Shown here: positions 1 through 7,435 of the stretch, piece by piece
Layout: every line of letters starts with the position of its first letter
Position numbering within the stretch: the first letter of the stretch is position 1
Source of the DNA: Streptococcus suis
GTDB lineage: Bacteria; Bacillota; Bacilli; Lactobacillales; Streptococcaceae
Assembly: GCF_016743335.1 (NCBI RefSeq)
Contig: NZ_WCJE01000004.1
Span: 1-64,000, forward strand
DNA: 64,000 nt
Reading direction: 5' to 3'
Translations under genes and position numbers: made by a program
Notes under the pieces: generated by a model
Database searches by the model: none
The model's input: the letters and a program-made list of their open reading frames with translations, nothing else
Told to the model about the DNA's origin: nothing

Positions 1-99
1 AGTCGTTCAGTTTATCTTTTATTACGTCGTTAACTCGTTTTGCCGTACTCCAGTACTGTCTTCAACTCGTTGCCTAGTACTAAAAGCAAACTGAAAGAC

Positions 100-142
100 T
101 ATACAAAAAATAAGACTACTGATTTATTCAAGTCAGTAGTCT
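100..142 (-). terminator. Terminator of the leftward peptide/ABC operon
   Basis: Perfect 10-bp arms AGACTACTGA (113-122) and TCAGTAGTCT (133-142). Read on the minus strand the stem is followed by a T-rich run. It lies downstream of the leftward genes ending at 440. The same stem and nearly the same loop occur in inverted orientation at 6320-6350 behind aroB. Confidence 0.75.
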
Positions 143-145
143 AAA

Positions 146-179
146 AAATACATCGAGCATGACCTCAATGTATTTTTTC
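146..179 (+). terminator. Rho-independent terminator
   Basis: AATACAT (147-153) pairs with ATGTATT (168-174), and GAG (155-157) with CTC (164-166), followed on the plus strand by six T. It would stop rightward transcription entering from outside the window; the A-run on the other side makes bidirectional use possible. Confidence 0.6.
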
Positions 180-439
180 TTATATTTTAGTGAACTCCAT
201 GCTGAATCACTGAGTCAGACAAGTTCTAAAATCCTGAAATTCTAACTAATGCCACGTCACCGTCTCGTCTTTAAAACAATGCGGGATAGGGACAGTTTTC
301 TTATGAAATGGATGGTTTTGTATATCATAGGCGCTTTCCTACAATTCCAGTAATCTTTTTAATGCTTTTCGTCATAACAAAGTCTTCATTTCATTTTATA
401 CTAAAATTAACAATTGCAACATGATAATCAAATATACAT

Positions 440-943
440 TCATTGAAGCATACCCACTAGTAATTGTTTTAACTCTTTTTTCTGCCCGTCCGTTAGTTTT
501 TCCTTGTGAGCATCATGGTTTTCTACTGTTCCTACGTGTGTTTGAACTGAACCATCCTCTGCAATAACTACTAAAAATGGGACAGATAGTTCATCATCAT
601 GATGTTTCTCATATACTTTTTTCAATTGACTACGAAGAGTATCTGTGAAACCTTTACTTCTTGTATCTACAACATAAGCCTTCCGATTAGTTGTCACCAA
701 CGCATCATCTAGAATCGGAATTAATTCTACGCACCAAGGACATGCTGCAAAACCAAAGTAATAAATCCCTTCTTCTCCATCTTCGATTTTATTGATTACA
801 CTCTCTGGTTCTTCATGAATAAATTGTGCTGTATTCGTATTATATTCAGGAGCTTTATCAGCACCTATAGCCCATTGATATCCTACTATGAAGCACACTA
901 ACACTGCAACACCAACTAGCATAATTTTAAAGAATCTCTTCAT
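440..943 (-). CDS. Membrane-anchored thioredoxin-like protein (bacteriocin transport accessory type)
   Basis: A 167-residue protein with an N-terminal transmembrane or signal segment (about residues 7-24) followed by a thioredoxin-like domain. The redox motif CPWC is visible near residue 69, and a cis-proline-type SVPFLVV segment near residue 118. The Met at 943 is preferred because a strong GGAGG lies just upstream on the minus strand; a longer frame to 1039 has no such site. It is the last gene of a leftward run and overlaps the upstream gene by 4 bp. Family knowledge: proteins of this build (Bta/PedC type) make or isomerise disulfides outside the cell and often sit in bacteriocin loci. Here the likely client is the two-cysteine peptide encoded at 3795-4001 (inference). 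Confidence 0.8.
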   Translation of the reverse strand: MKRFFKIMLVGVAVLVCFIVGYQWAIGADKAPEYNTNTAQFIHEEPESVINKIEDGEEGIYYFGFAACPWCVELIPILDDALVTTNRKAYVVDTRSKGFTDTLRSQLKKVYEKHHDDELSVPFLVVIAEDGSVQTHVGTVENHDAHKEKLTDGQKKELKQLLVGMLQ

Positions 944-1305
944 GCCTTTCCTCCTTTTCTCACTATATTCAGTAATGATAATAGAATAACTTGCCCATCC
1001 GTACAAAACGGAAAAATGTGTAAAACATTCAAGAAACAAACTATTTTTACTAAAGCCAAAAAAGCATTATTATCTGGTATTAGAAGTCCAATCAGTACCA
1101 TACCAACAGGAGCAACTAATGCTATCATAAAATTATCAATATCTCTGCCCTTATTTAAAAACTTCACTGAGGGAACAAGAAATTTTTCAAATTCAAATTT
1201 AGGATTGTATCCAAGGAAATACGCAGTCAAGTAGTGTAATAGCTCATGAACGACCACGGTTAGTAAAACTAGTGGAAGTTGTACTATGATTTCCCAAACT
1301 GTCAT
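940..1305 (-). CDS. Putative intramembrane zinc metalloprotease (DUF3267/M50-like)
   Basis: A 121-residue, very hydrophobic protein with three to four membrane segments. The zinc motif HELLH (HExxH) is at residues 20-24 inside a membrane segment, and a later FPFCTDGQ resembles the LDPDG/NPDG third-ligand motif of site-2 proteases. It matches the compact DUF3267 type rather than a full M50 protease. It overlaps the upstream gene by 4 bp and the downstream gene by 4 bp, so it is translationally coupled. In this locus a plausible job is cutting the membrane-anchored precursor peptides within or next to their hydrophobic segments (inference). An immunity role cannot be excluded. Confidence 0.7.
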   Translation of the reverse strand: MTVWEIIVQLPLVLLTVVVHELLHYLTAYFLGYNPKFEFEKFLVPSVKFLNKGRDIDNFMIALVAPVGMVLIGLLIPDNNAFLALVKIVCFLNVLHIFPFCTDGQVILLSLLNIVRKGGKA

Positions 1306-1580
1306 ACTGGATTCTCGCTTAATTTTCTTTTATTTAAGAGATAGCCTGTTAGTAAGAATACTGCCATAGTCACAATATAGGAGATAATCAATCTATGGTG
1401 TAGTAAAAAAGTCGTATTTAATTCACTTGGAGTAATTCTACTAATAATTTTTACTCCAAAAAGTGTCAAAACTGTTCCACTTTCATTAATTTGAAAAAGT
1501 TCTACAATTAAATCAATAGCCACTAAAAATAGATAAGCGATATTTCCCCATTTGAAGTAATTGAGTAATTTTTTGCTCAT
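1302..1580 (-). CDS. Small membrane protein of unknown function
   Basis: I do not recognise this 92-residue protein. It shows two clear hydrophobic segments (about residues 12-30 and 63-83) with a short extracytoplasmic loop, and a basic C-terminus. It lies 1 bp from the ABC permease gene and overlaps the protease-like gene by 4 bp, so it is part of the same transcript. Small two- or three-helix proteins in this position are often immunity proteins or exporter accessory subunits; that is inference from position only. Confidence 0.7.
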   Translation of the reverse strand: MSKKLLNYFKWGNIAYLFLVAIDLIVELFQINESGTVLTLFGVKIISRITPSELNTTFLLHHRLIISYIVTMAVFLLTGYLLNKRKLSENPV

Positions 1581-1581
1581 T

Positions 1582-3009
1582 TCAATACCTTTTTTCTTTT
1601 GCTAGAAATACACTCAGTATGAGTAATAACACTACTAATATAGCCGATGAAAGATAAACATTATCATTCCTTAAAACAAGATAGAGTACTATAGATAGAA
1701 AGACTGTAGTAGTTGTTGATGCTGTCTCATTAAGATTACCCTGAGTAGTTGGAAAAAGAAGCCCCGCTATCAAAGCGCATAAATAAATTGCCATGGACAT
1801 GAAAAATGGTAACATCGATCCTTTCAGGTAAACTGCGATAACTAAAGGCGCCGCAGATAGTATTATTCCTCCCAACACCAATGAAATTACTTCTTCAATC
1901 AGACTAACCCTATAAAAATCATAGTATTTTCTAATTCTAGCTGTTGCATCCGCATAGCTTATAGCAGAGAATACCAGAAGGGAATTTAAATTAGCGAGTG
2001 TCTCTAATCCGCTTCTTAAACCTAATTGGTAAGTAGTAATAAGTGAAAAAATTGTGATTAATGTTAATGAATGAATAAAACTTTTATGTCGATAAATAGC
2101 TGGAAAAGTTGTACTCAAATTAAGTTTAATCATTGGCAATCTAATCAAACCATAGGACAACTTCTTATACTCTTGAATATTTAAAGTAAATTTATAACTC
2201 AAAAACATCACAATGATGAGAATAATAAGAGCTATTAAAAGCATGATCACAATTAGATCTGTAAGGGCAATTGAGATTCTTCCTACATATGTGTCTATAC
2301 CTATTTTGAAATATACCAGATATGTTGCACAAAATAAGGTGAAAAATATGTCTAAAACAAATAACACTGAAGTAACTGAAAATTTAGCGAATTTTGTCGC
2401 TACCTTTGCAAAAATAGCATACAATGCATCCATTATTGAAAAAATAGCTACAAAAATACTATGAAACAATAACAGCAACATCAATTGATCACTTACTTTG
2501 ATAATAGGTAATTGTCCAAATAGTGGGAATACTAAGAGCAAAATCGACTCATAACCTACTAGTGCTACTCCCATTTTGAATAATTTTTGAGCAACTAATA
2601 TCTCTCTTCTACTGTAAGGGAGTATATTCGTTATATAGACTGAGCTTTTGGTTAATGTTATGATTGAATTTACAAAAACAAACAGAGCAACTGATAGAAT
2701 GATGCACATATTGACATAACTCATAATTGTTATACGAGTTAGTTCTGTAAACGTTTCTAAATCCAACCCTCTAGCACCCTCACCTAAACGTCCAATCTCA
2801 CGGACATTAGATAAGAAATACCAAAAATATAGGACAAAACCAATAATGGCTACGAGGAATTGATTTCTCTTTTTTTTGAAAAATGGCCTGTTCAAAAAAC
2901 CTTTTAAAGCATCATTATAATAAAATGACACCAGATCAAATGAGTTCTTTAATTTTTTGAAGTTTCTCAGCAATTTTCCCTTGCTGATAGATGTATTCAG
3001 AAAGTTCAT
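1582..3009 (-). CDS. ABC-2 type transporter permease
   Basis: A 475-residue integral membrane protein with about ten hydrophobic segments and a cytoplasmic N-terminal stretch of roughly 45 residues. Its start lies inside the 3' end of the ATPase gene (overlap about 74 bp), indicating translational coupling; the Shine-Dalgarno sequence is weak. With the neighbouring ATPase it forms a heteromeric exporter. In size and order the pair recalls SkfF/SkfE-like exporters that pump out or give immunity to self-made toxic peptides (family-level comparison, not a proven homology). The substrate is unknown; the two peptides upstream are the obvious candidates. Confidence 0.75.
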   Translation of the reverse strand: MNFLNTSISKGKLLRNFKKLKNSFDLVSFYYNDALKGFLNRPFFKKKRNQFLVAIIGFVLYFWYFLSNVREIGRLGEGARGLDLETFTELTRITIMSYVNMCIILSVALFVFVNSIITLTKSSVYITNILPYSRREILVAQKLFKMGVALVGYESILLLVFPLFGQLPIIKVSDQLMLLLLFHSIFVAIFSIMDALYAIFAKVATKFAKFSVTSVLFVLDIFFTLFCATYLVYFKIGIDTYVGRISIALTDLIVIMLLIALIILIIVMFLSYKFTLNIQEYKKLSYGLIRLPMIKLNLSTTFPAIYRHKSFIHSLTLITIFSLITTYQLGLRSGLETLANLNSLLVFSAISYADATARIRKYYDFYRVSLIEEVISLVLGGIILSAAPLVIAVYLKGSMLPFFMSMAIYLCALIAGLLFPTTQGNLNETASTTTTVFLSIVLYLVLRNDNVYLSSAILVVLLLILSVFLAKEKRY

Positions 3010-3643
3010 CTGCTGTACCCTTAAACTCCGTTAGTTTCCCTTTCCTCATTAATAAGATATCATTGGAAAATTGGTTTATAATATTCCGCTCATGAGAAAC
3101 GAGCAAGACCTTGTGTTTCTTAGCATACAGTCCAAATAACTCTTGGGTAAGAATAACTGTTTCTAAATCTAGTCCACTAAAAACTTCATCAGCAAGAAGA
3201 TACCCCACATTCAATGAAAGTCCCAAAGCAATTTGAAGTTTCTTTTTCATACCAAATGAGTAAGACTCTATTGCTTTTTCCAACGCTTCAGTCATATCTA
3301 AAAGGCAAGATATCTCAGAAAAGATGGACTTACTTGAGTTTTCATATCGTGACTGGACAAAATCTGCATATTCATTGCCAGTTAAATATTCTGGTAGATA
3401 GGAGTCAGAAGGAATGTAAAAAATGTTCTTTTTGAAAGTATCACTTCCATTAGAATAACCATCCAATAACACCTCACCACTATCGTACTGAATAATTCCT
3501 GATACCGAATTTAGAAAAACAGTCTTTCCAGAGCCATTTAAACCTACAATAACTGTGATGCCTGTTTTGCCAAAAGTTATCGATAGGCTATCTAAAACAC
3601 AATGGCTACCAAATGATTTACATAATTCTTTTACTTCAAGCAT
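2936..3643 (-). CDS. ABC transporter ATP-binding protein
   Basis: A 235-residue ABC ATPase. Walker A GLNGSGKT is near residue 39, a signature-type YSFGMKKKL near residue 131, Walker B YLLADEVFSGLDL near residue 152, and the H-loop segment LLVSHE near residue 182. The Met at 3643 has a good GGAGG at the right distance; the in-frame upstream start at 3670 does not. The signature is the divergent SxGM type common in ABC-2 peptide or antibiotic exporters. It follows an attenuator-like hairpin (3708-3748), so its expression is probably a read-through fraction of the peptide transcript. Confidence 0.85.
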   Translation of the reverse strand: MLEVKELCKSFGSHCVLDSLSITFGKTGITVIVGLNGSGKTVFLNSVSGIIQYDSGEVLLDGYSNGSDTFKKNIFYIPSDSYLPEYLTGNEYADFVQSRYENSSKSIFSEISCLLDMTEALEKAIESYSFGMKKKLQIALGLSLNVGYLLADEVFSGLDLETVILTQELFGLYAKKHKVLLVSHERNIINQFSNDILLMRKGKLTEFKGTADELSEYIYQQGKIAEKLQKIKELI

Positions 3644-3707
3644 ACTACCTCCAAAAATGATGACTAACAATTTGAAGAATTAGAAATGGACTCTCTAAAA
3701 GTTAAAA

Positions 3708-3748
3708 GCGGATAAACTATATTCTTCTCTAGAACTTAGTTTATCCGC
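3708..3748 (-). terminator. Hairpin between peptide genes and exporter genes
   Basis: Perfect 12-bp arms GCGGATAAACTA (3708-3719) and TAGTTTATCCGC (3737-3748). On the minus strand the stem is followed by CTTTTAAC, a short T-run. It sits between the second peptide gene and the ABC ATPase gene. A leaky terminator here would give much more peptide mRNA than exporter mRNA, a layout common in bacteriocin operons. Confidence 0.75.
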
Positions 3749-3794
3749 CTCACTGTCTAATTAAACTACAATCTAGAAAATCAAACATCAAGAT

Positions 3795-4001
3795 TTATTT
3801 ATAGCAACCGATACTAACACCACCATTAAAGAAGTTAGCCATTCCAGAGAATGTATAGCCTCGACTAGTGCAGTAATATGCATATGCAAAGTATAGGACG
3901 ATCAAAAGGACAAAAATCCAAATAAGTGCATGATTACGAACTATTTTATTATACTTATCAGACAAGTATAATAAAATATTATCAAAAATACTTAAAACCA
4001 T
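3795..4001 (-). CDS. Small membrane-anchored two-cysteine peptide precursor
   Basis: A 68-residue peptide I do not recognise. Residues 1-23 are amphipathic and basic, about 25-42 form one membrane helix, and the C-terminal tail of about 25 residues begins with YYC and ends IGCYK, so a Cys stands at each end of a Gly/aromatic-rich loop. That build suits a disulfide-closed secreted peptide released from a membrane precursor. A protease-like protein, a CxxC thioredoxin-like protein and an exporter are encoded downstream on the same strand. The start ATG follows ATGAGG at a workable distance. There is no double-glycine leader and no lantibiotic modification enzyme in the window. Toxin or signal function is inference. 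Confidence 0.6.
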   Translation of the reverse strand: MVLSIFDNILLYLSDKYNKIVRNHALIWIFVLLIVLYFAYAYYCTSRGYTFSGMANFFNGGVSIGCYK

Positions 4002-4134
4002 TTTGATTACCTCATTTCTCTAACAAAGCCACATAACAATTTAAAGTATCCAAAAATATCTCGATTAGTACATTAGAATCTCTCCTTTCTTTCAACGACA
4101 GTATTTGTCGACTTTATTTAAATTTGTACAATCC

Positions 4135-4278
4135 TTATTTTAAATATCTACAGTAATATAATTCACCTGGATTAAAGCCTAAAGGGGCTGGAGTGGTATT
4201 ACCAGATGGTTTACCAACAATAACCAATAAACCCACCAATAAAACTGCGACAATAAACTTTTTAGTTGCCTTTTTCAT
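4135..4278 (-). CDS. Small secreted or membrane peptide
   Basis: A 47-residue peptide: basic MKKATKK start, hydrophobic segment at residues 8-21, then a 26-residue tail rich in Pro/Gly and ending in YYCRYLK. The Met at 4278 is chosen because AAAGGGG precedes it on the minus strand; an upstream frame extension to 4320 would overlap the promoter. It is the first gene after a strong promoter (4311-4340) and directly follows the TPR regulator gene. That position fits either a PapR/Phr-like signal for the regulator or a second toxin subunit. Both this peptide and the 68-residue one carry a YYC motif in the exported tail. Confidence 0.6.
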   Translation of the reverse strand: MKKATKKFIVAVLLVGLLVIVGKPSGNTTPAPLGFNPGELYYCRYLK

Positions 4279-4310
4279 AATCTGCAACCCCTTTCCTTTT
4301 TCTTGATTAT

Positions 4311-4340
4311 ATTTTATCATTTGAATATATTATTTGTCAA
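4311..4340 (-). promoter_or_regulatory. Promoter of the peptide operon
   Basis: On the minus strand TTGACA (4335-4340) and TAAAAT (4311-4316) are separated by 18 bp, 33 bp from the first peptide start. Just upstream of the -35 box lies a perfect 14-bp palindrome TATTTATATAAATA (4342-4355), a candidate operator for the adjacent TPR regulator; that assignment is inference. Confidence 0.65.
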
Positions 4341-4439
4341 CTATTTATATAAATATTTTTGTATTTTTTTGATTTTATTTTTAAACGAATAAAATATGAT
4401 TAAATTGAAAGGTATTACCCTATAATGACTGTACAGGAA

Positions 4440-4467
4440 AAGCAACCCGTTGAACACTGAGTTGCTT
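4440..4467 (-). terminator. Terminator behind the TPR regulator gene
   Basis: AAGCAAC (4440-4446) pairs with GTTGCTT (4461-4467). On the minus strand the stem is followed by TTTCC. It separates the regulator transcript from the strong peptide promoter just downstream. Confidence 0.6.
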
Positions 4468-4487
4468 AGACAATTTTATTTTATATA

Positions 4488-5357
4488 TCATTGAAAGGTC
4501 TCACTAATGAATCGTTCAATTTCTAAAGCCATCTTATCATTTCTCTCAAGTTGATATATATTTTGAGCGGTCACAAAGTATTCTTTTACTTTATCAGTCC
4601 TTGAAAAACCTTCACTAACATTTCCAAGTAAGCAGTAAAGATTAGCTAAACAATAGAAACTATTGTTCTTGAGACAAATATCAATTGTTTCAAGTGTTTC
4701 ACTTATCGCTTTATCTGCTTGTTTGTTTAACCATAGGTATCGACAAAAGTTATACCGACATTTAATCAATATCTCTAACTGCTCAATCGTTCGGGCCTTA
4801 ACACTTTTAAAAAGTGAAGTCATATGACTATAAACTTCTTCAAATTTTGAGTTATTGGCTGTTTTGAAGTAGAAATGCAACAAACTATTTGAAATATTCA
4901 AGTATTCCCAATCATATTCACTGTATTTCGACAAGATAGTTTCAAGTTTTTTTATGGCTTCATCCTGCTTGTGATCATAATTAAACAGAACAATAGCTTT
5001 AATCCATTGAAGATATAAATGATCTGAGAGCGGTAGTTTCACCATCTTTGCAGTTTCCAACTCATAGATATATTTTAACGACTCAAAATCTCGTCTCTCT
5101 AAAAACTTTTTAGACACGCTACGAAATTGAGTCAAAAAGTCTGACTCAACATGAATTTCCTCATCAAAAAAGTAATCCATTGTTACATTCAACTTTTTAG
5201 CTAGGGCATATACCACATCAGCTCCAGGACTATAGTCTATGTCACGTTCGATTTTACTAATCTGTCCCTGCTCACAAATTCCGGAAGCCAACTCAACCTG
5301 AGATAAGCCTAACTCTTTTCTCCGACTACGCATTCGAGTTGCTAATAATTTACCCAT
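4488..5357 (-). CDS. HTH-TPR transcriptional regulator (PlcR/Rgg, RRNPP-like)
   Basis: A 289-residue protein. Residues 5-60 form an XRE-type helix-turn-helix with the usual LGLSQVELA and ISKIERD segments; residues about 75-289 are a run of helical TPR-like repeats. This architecture is that of RRNPP regulators, which bind short exported peptides taken back into the cell. It is transcribed in the same direction as, and just ahead of, the two peptide genes, as with plcR-papR and tprA-phrA pairs. The peptide ligand is not identified; the tail of the 47-residue peptide is one candidate. Its own promoter is visible at 5401-5429. Confidence 0.8.
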   Translation of the reverse strand: MGKLLATRMRSRRKELGLSQVELASGICEQGQISKIERDIDYSPGADVVYALAKKLNVTMDYFFDEEIHVESDFLTQFRSVSKKFLERRDFESLKYIYELETAKMVKLPLSDHLYLQWIKAIVLFNYDHKQDEAIKKLETILSKYSEYDWEYLNISNSLLHFYFKTANNSKFEEVYSHMTSLFKSVKARTIEQLEILIKCRYNFCRYLWLNKQADKAISETLETIDICLKNNSFYCLANLYCLLGNVSEGFSRTDKVKEYFVTAQNIYQLERNDKMALEIERFISETFQ

Positions 5358-5400
5358 ATTGATTCCCCTACTCTAAATAAAGTCTATTCTTATACCCCAA

Positions 5401-5429
5401 ATTATATCACTACGATTATTTATTTTCAA
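5401..5429 (-). promoter_or_regulatory. Promoter of the TPR regulator
   Basis: On the minus strand TTGAAA (5424-5429) and TATAAT (5401-5406) are 17 bp apart, 44 bp upstream of the regulator start. No gene for another regulator lies nearby. Confidence 0.65.
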
Positions 5430-5591
5430 TTATTAAGATGTTGATATTTATTCACATTTATAAAAAGTCATAACCACCCGTGAAAACGGGTGGCTTGTAC
5501 ACCGGCTATAAGCCGTGTCTCTCCAGCGACATCTAAAGACGTTCGCTGAACTTCGTTCAGGTTAGTGCTATAATTACTTGCCCACTCCCTT

Positions 5592-6085
5592 TTATCTTGT
5601 TCTAAAACTGCCATCTGAAAATGGAGCTTCATACTCTTTGACACTCAATTTATCAAGTACAATGTCATTGAACAACTAATCTCCCAGATTAGTTGTTTAC
5701 TCGCGAATGTATTTCGCAACTGTCTTTTCGTTCAGCCCAACCGTACTAACATAGTAGCCTCTAGCCCAAAACTTTCGATTCCCGTACTTATATTTCAAAT
5801 TAGCGTGTTTATCAAATATCATTAGAGCACTTTTACTTTTCAAATATCCCATAAAATCGGAAATCGAAAGTTTTGGGAATATCAAGACAAGCATATGAAC
5901 ATGGTCTGGCATCATGTGTCCCTCAATGATTTCCACGCCTTTGTATCGATATAGATGACGGAAAATAGCAATGAAGTCCTGCCTTATTTTGTAGTAAATG
6001 GATTTTCTACGGTACTTAGGTGTGAAAACTATGTGATAAAGCACATCCATTTGGTATGTGATAAACTGTAACTGGTTTTAGCCAT
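5592..6085 (-). pseudogene. tnpA: IS200-type transposase TnpA, frameshifted and interrupted
   Basis: Reading from ATG at 6085 gives MAKTSYSLSHTKWMC, the usual start of this family, then the frame is lost by what looks like a one-base deletion. The main body continues in another frame with YHIVFTPKYRRK, the catalytic pair HVH (in MPDHVHMLVL) and WARGYYVSTVG. A stop after KYIRE coincides with a 27-bp palindrome (5671-5697), after which the same frame resumes with NDIVLDKLSVKEYE and ends at 5592. The enzyme should be inactive. A residual 117-residue open frame (5697-6050) is only part of the gene. Confidence 0.85.
5671..5697. repeat. 27-bp perfect palindrome inside tnpA
   Basis: AACAACTAATCT and AGATTAGTTGTT flank a CCC/GGG centre. 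It introduces in-frame stops in tnpA and keeps the downstream frame, so it looks inserted or expanded within the coding sequence. Confidence 0.7.
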
Positions 6086-6253
6086 GCTAAACTAGTCCAC
6101 CTTTATCTAACCTGAACAATTAGATTATAACAGGAAAACGAAATGGAAACTCAAAGCCTTGGCAGCCACCAGCATAGCTGGTGGTTCAGAACGTAGACAA
6201 ACTCCTAAAAATATAAAAAATTGAAGATGATTTGCGAAAGATAGCAAGTCATT

Positions 6254-6300
6254 AAACTCTTAGAAACATTGATATTTCGGCGTTTCTGAGAGTTTTTTTA
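6254..6300 (+). terminator. Rightward terminator with no surviving gene
   Basis: Fourteen-bp arms (6254-6267 and 6282-6295, one G-U pair) followed by seven T on the plus strand. All complete genes nearby run leftward, so it probably belonged to a gene lost when the IS and peptide locus arrived. Confidence 0.6.
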
Positions 6301-6319
6301 TTTTCAACATAAAGAAAAA

Positions 6320-6355
6320 AGACTACTGACTTGCATGAAATCAGTAGTCTTTTTC
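6320..6355 (-). terminator. aroB operon terminator
   Basis: Arms AGACTACTGA (6320-6329) and TCAGTAGTCT (6341-6350), with A- and T-runs on both sides, so it can work in both directions. It lies a few bases from the aroB stop. Its stem equals that at 113-142 in inverted orientation. Confidence 0.8.
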
Positions 6356-7423
6356 TTATAGTTGTAGAAATTCTAGCATTTCTTCCATTGGGATTTGATG
6401 GATGACTGCCTGTCCTAATTGTGGTACGATGACAAGTTTGATTGACTTGCCTCGCGCCTTTTTATCTCGTGTCAGGGCGGCGTATAATTCATCTACATTC
6501 CAAGGCTGGTGTGTAGTCGGCAAGCCGAATTTTTCACACATGGCGATAATCTTTTCTGTCATACCAACTGGCATCAGTCCTTTTTTCTCAGCTGCGCGTG
6601 AGATTTGTACCATACCGATGGCAACAGCTTCACCGTGCATGACCTGGCCGTAGCCAGCGGTCGCTTCAATAGCATGTCCAATCGTGTGACCGAAGTTGAG
6701 GTAGAGTCTGACACCGTTGTCTAATTCATCTTCGACAACAACCTTGCGTTTGACTTCACAGGAGTGGTAGATAATATAGTCAGCATGCTCCAGAATGCTC
6801 TCGATAGAGCCGTCTAATTGGTTTAGGGTTTCCCAGAGCTCCACATCATCTATTAAGCCATATTTGACAACCTCGCCCATTCCTTCAATCAATTCTCGTT
6901 TGCCGAGTGTCTTTAGGGTATCAGGGTCAATGAGAACGCCGTCTGGCTGGCAGAAGGTGCCCACCATATTTTTGGCAAATGGGGTGTTCACGCCAGTTTT
7001 TCCCCCGATAGAAGAATCGACTTGGGCAGTTAGGCTGGTTGGAATTTGTAGGAAATGGATACCACGCATATAGGTAGAAGCGACAAAACCTGCCAAATCG
7101 CCAACGACTCCCCCGCCGAGAGCAATGATTCCATCACTTCGTGTCATACCATTTTTTACGAGAAATTCGTAGGCCTGGTTGACGGTATCAAGATTTTTTG
7201 AGGCTTCACCTTCTGGAAATTCAAAGACAATGGTTTCAAAACCAGCTTGTTCTAAGCTTGACTGAACTGTTTCGCGGTAGAGTGTGCCAACGTGGTCATC
7301 TGTAATAATGGCGATTTTCTGAGGTTTCCAAAGTTCTTTGACCCATGTACCTGTCTGTGCTAAACTTCCTCTTTGGATAAGGATGTCGTAGGGAGTGTTG
7401 GGAAGATTGACGGTCAGTTTCAT
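6356..7423 (-). CDS. aroB: 3-dehydroquinate synthase
   Basis: AroB converts DAHP to 3-dehydroquinate, step two of the shikimate pathway, using NAD and zinc in the cytoplasm. The 355-residue length is typical. NAD-binding [14 protein letters not shown] is near residue 103. Zinc ligands are visible as the Glu in GMGEVVKYG and the His residues in FGHTIGHA and [10 protein letters not shown]. It is the last gene of a leftward aro run, 12 bp from aroE, and ends in its terminator. Nothing is broken in it. Confidence 0.96.
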   Translation of the reverse strand: MKLTVNLPNTPYDILIQRGSLAQTGTWVKELWKPQKIAIITDDHVGTLYRETVQSSLEQAGFETIVFEFPEGEASKNLDTVNQAYEFLVKNGMTRSDGIIALGGGVVGDLAGFVASTYMRGIHFLQIPTSLTAQVDSSIGGKTGVNTPFAKNMVGTFCQPDGVLIDPDTLKTLGKRELIEGMGEVVKYGLIDDVELWETLNQLDGSIESILEHADYIIYHSCEVKRKVVVEDELDNGVRLYLNFGHTIGHAIEATAGYGQVMHGEAVAIGMVQISRAAEKKGLMPVGMTEKIIAMCEKFGLPTTHQPWNVDELYAALTRDKKARGKSIKLVIVPQLGQAVIHQIPMEEMLEFLQL

Positions 7424-7435
7424 CAGATTTCCTCT

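Larger units (their letters stand above)
1..439. other. Intergenic region, no gene seen
   Basis: No convincing coding region is seen here. The first 100 bases resemble the noncoding tracts often found between S. suis genes, but I cannot show a second copy in the window. Two hairpins follow (113-142 and 146-179). The remainder, 180-439, is AT-rich and shows no ribosome binding site with an open frame. Confidence 0.5.
5470..6190 (-). mobile_element. Decayed IS200/IS605-type insertion sequence
   Basis: A single-gene element bounded by subterminal hairpins, as in IS200-type elements, which lack terminal inverted repeats. The left hairpin CCACCCGT-gaaa-ACGGGTGG is at 5474-5493 and the right hairpin CCACCAGC-ata-GCTGGTGG starts at 6166. 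The only gene is a broken tnpA on the minus strand. Exact ends cannot be fixed without an empty site. The element lies between the peptide locus and aroB. Confidence 0.7.

Noticed and set aside
5470..5520. Possible CRISPR repeat at the hairpin CCACCCG...CGGGTGG
   Set aside because: It occurs once, without spacers, and fits the subterminal hairpin of an IS200-type element.
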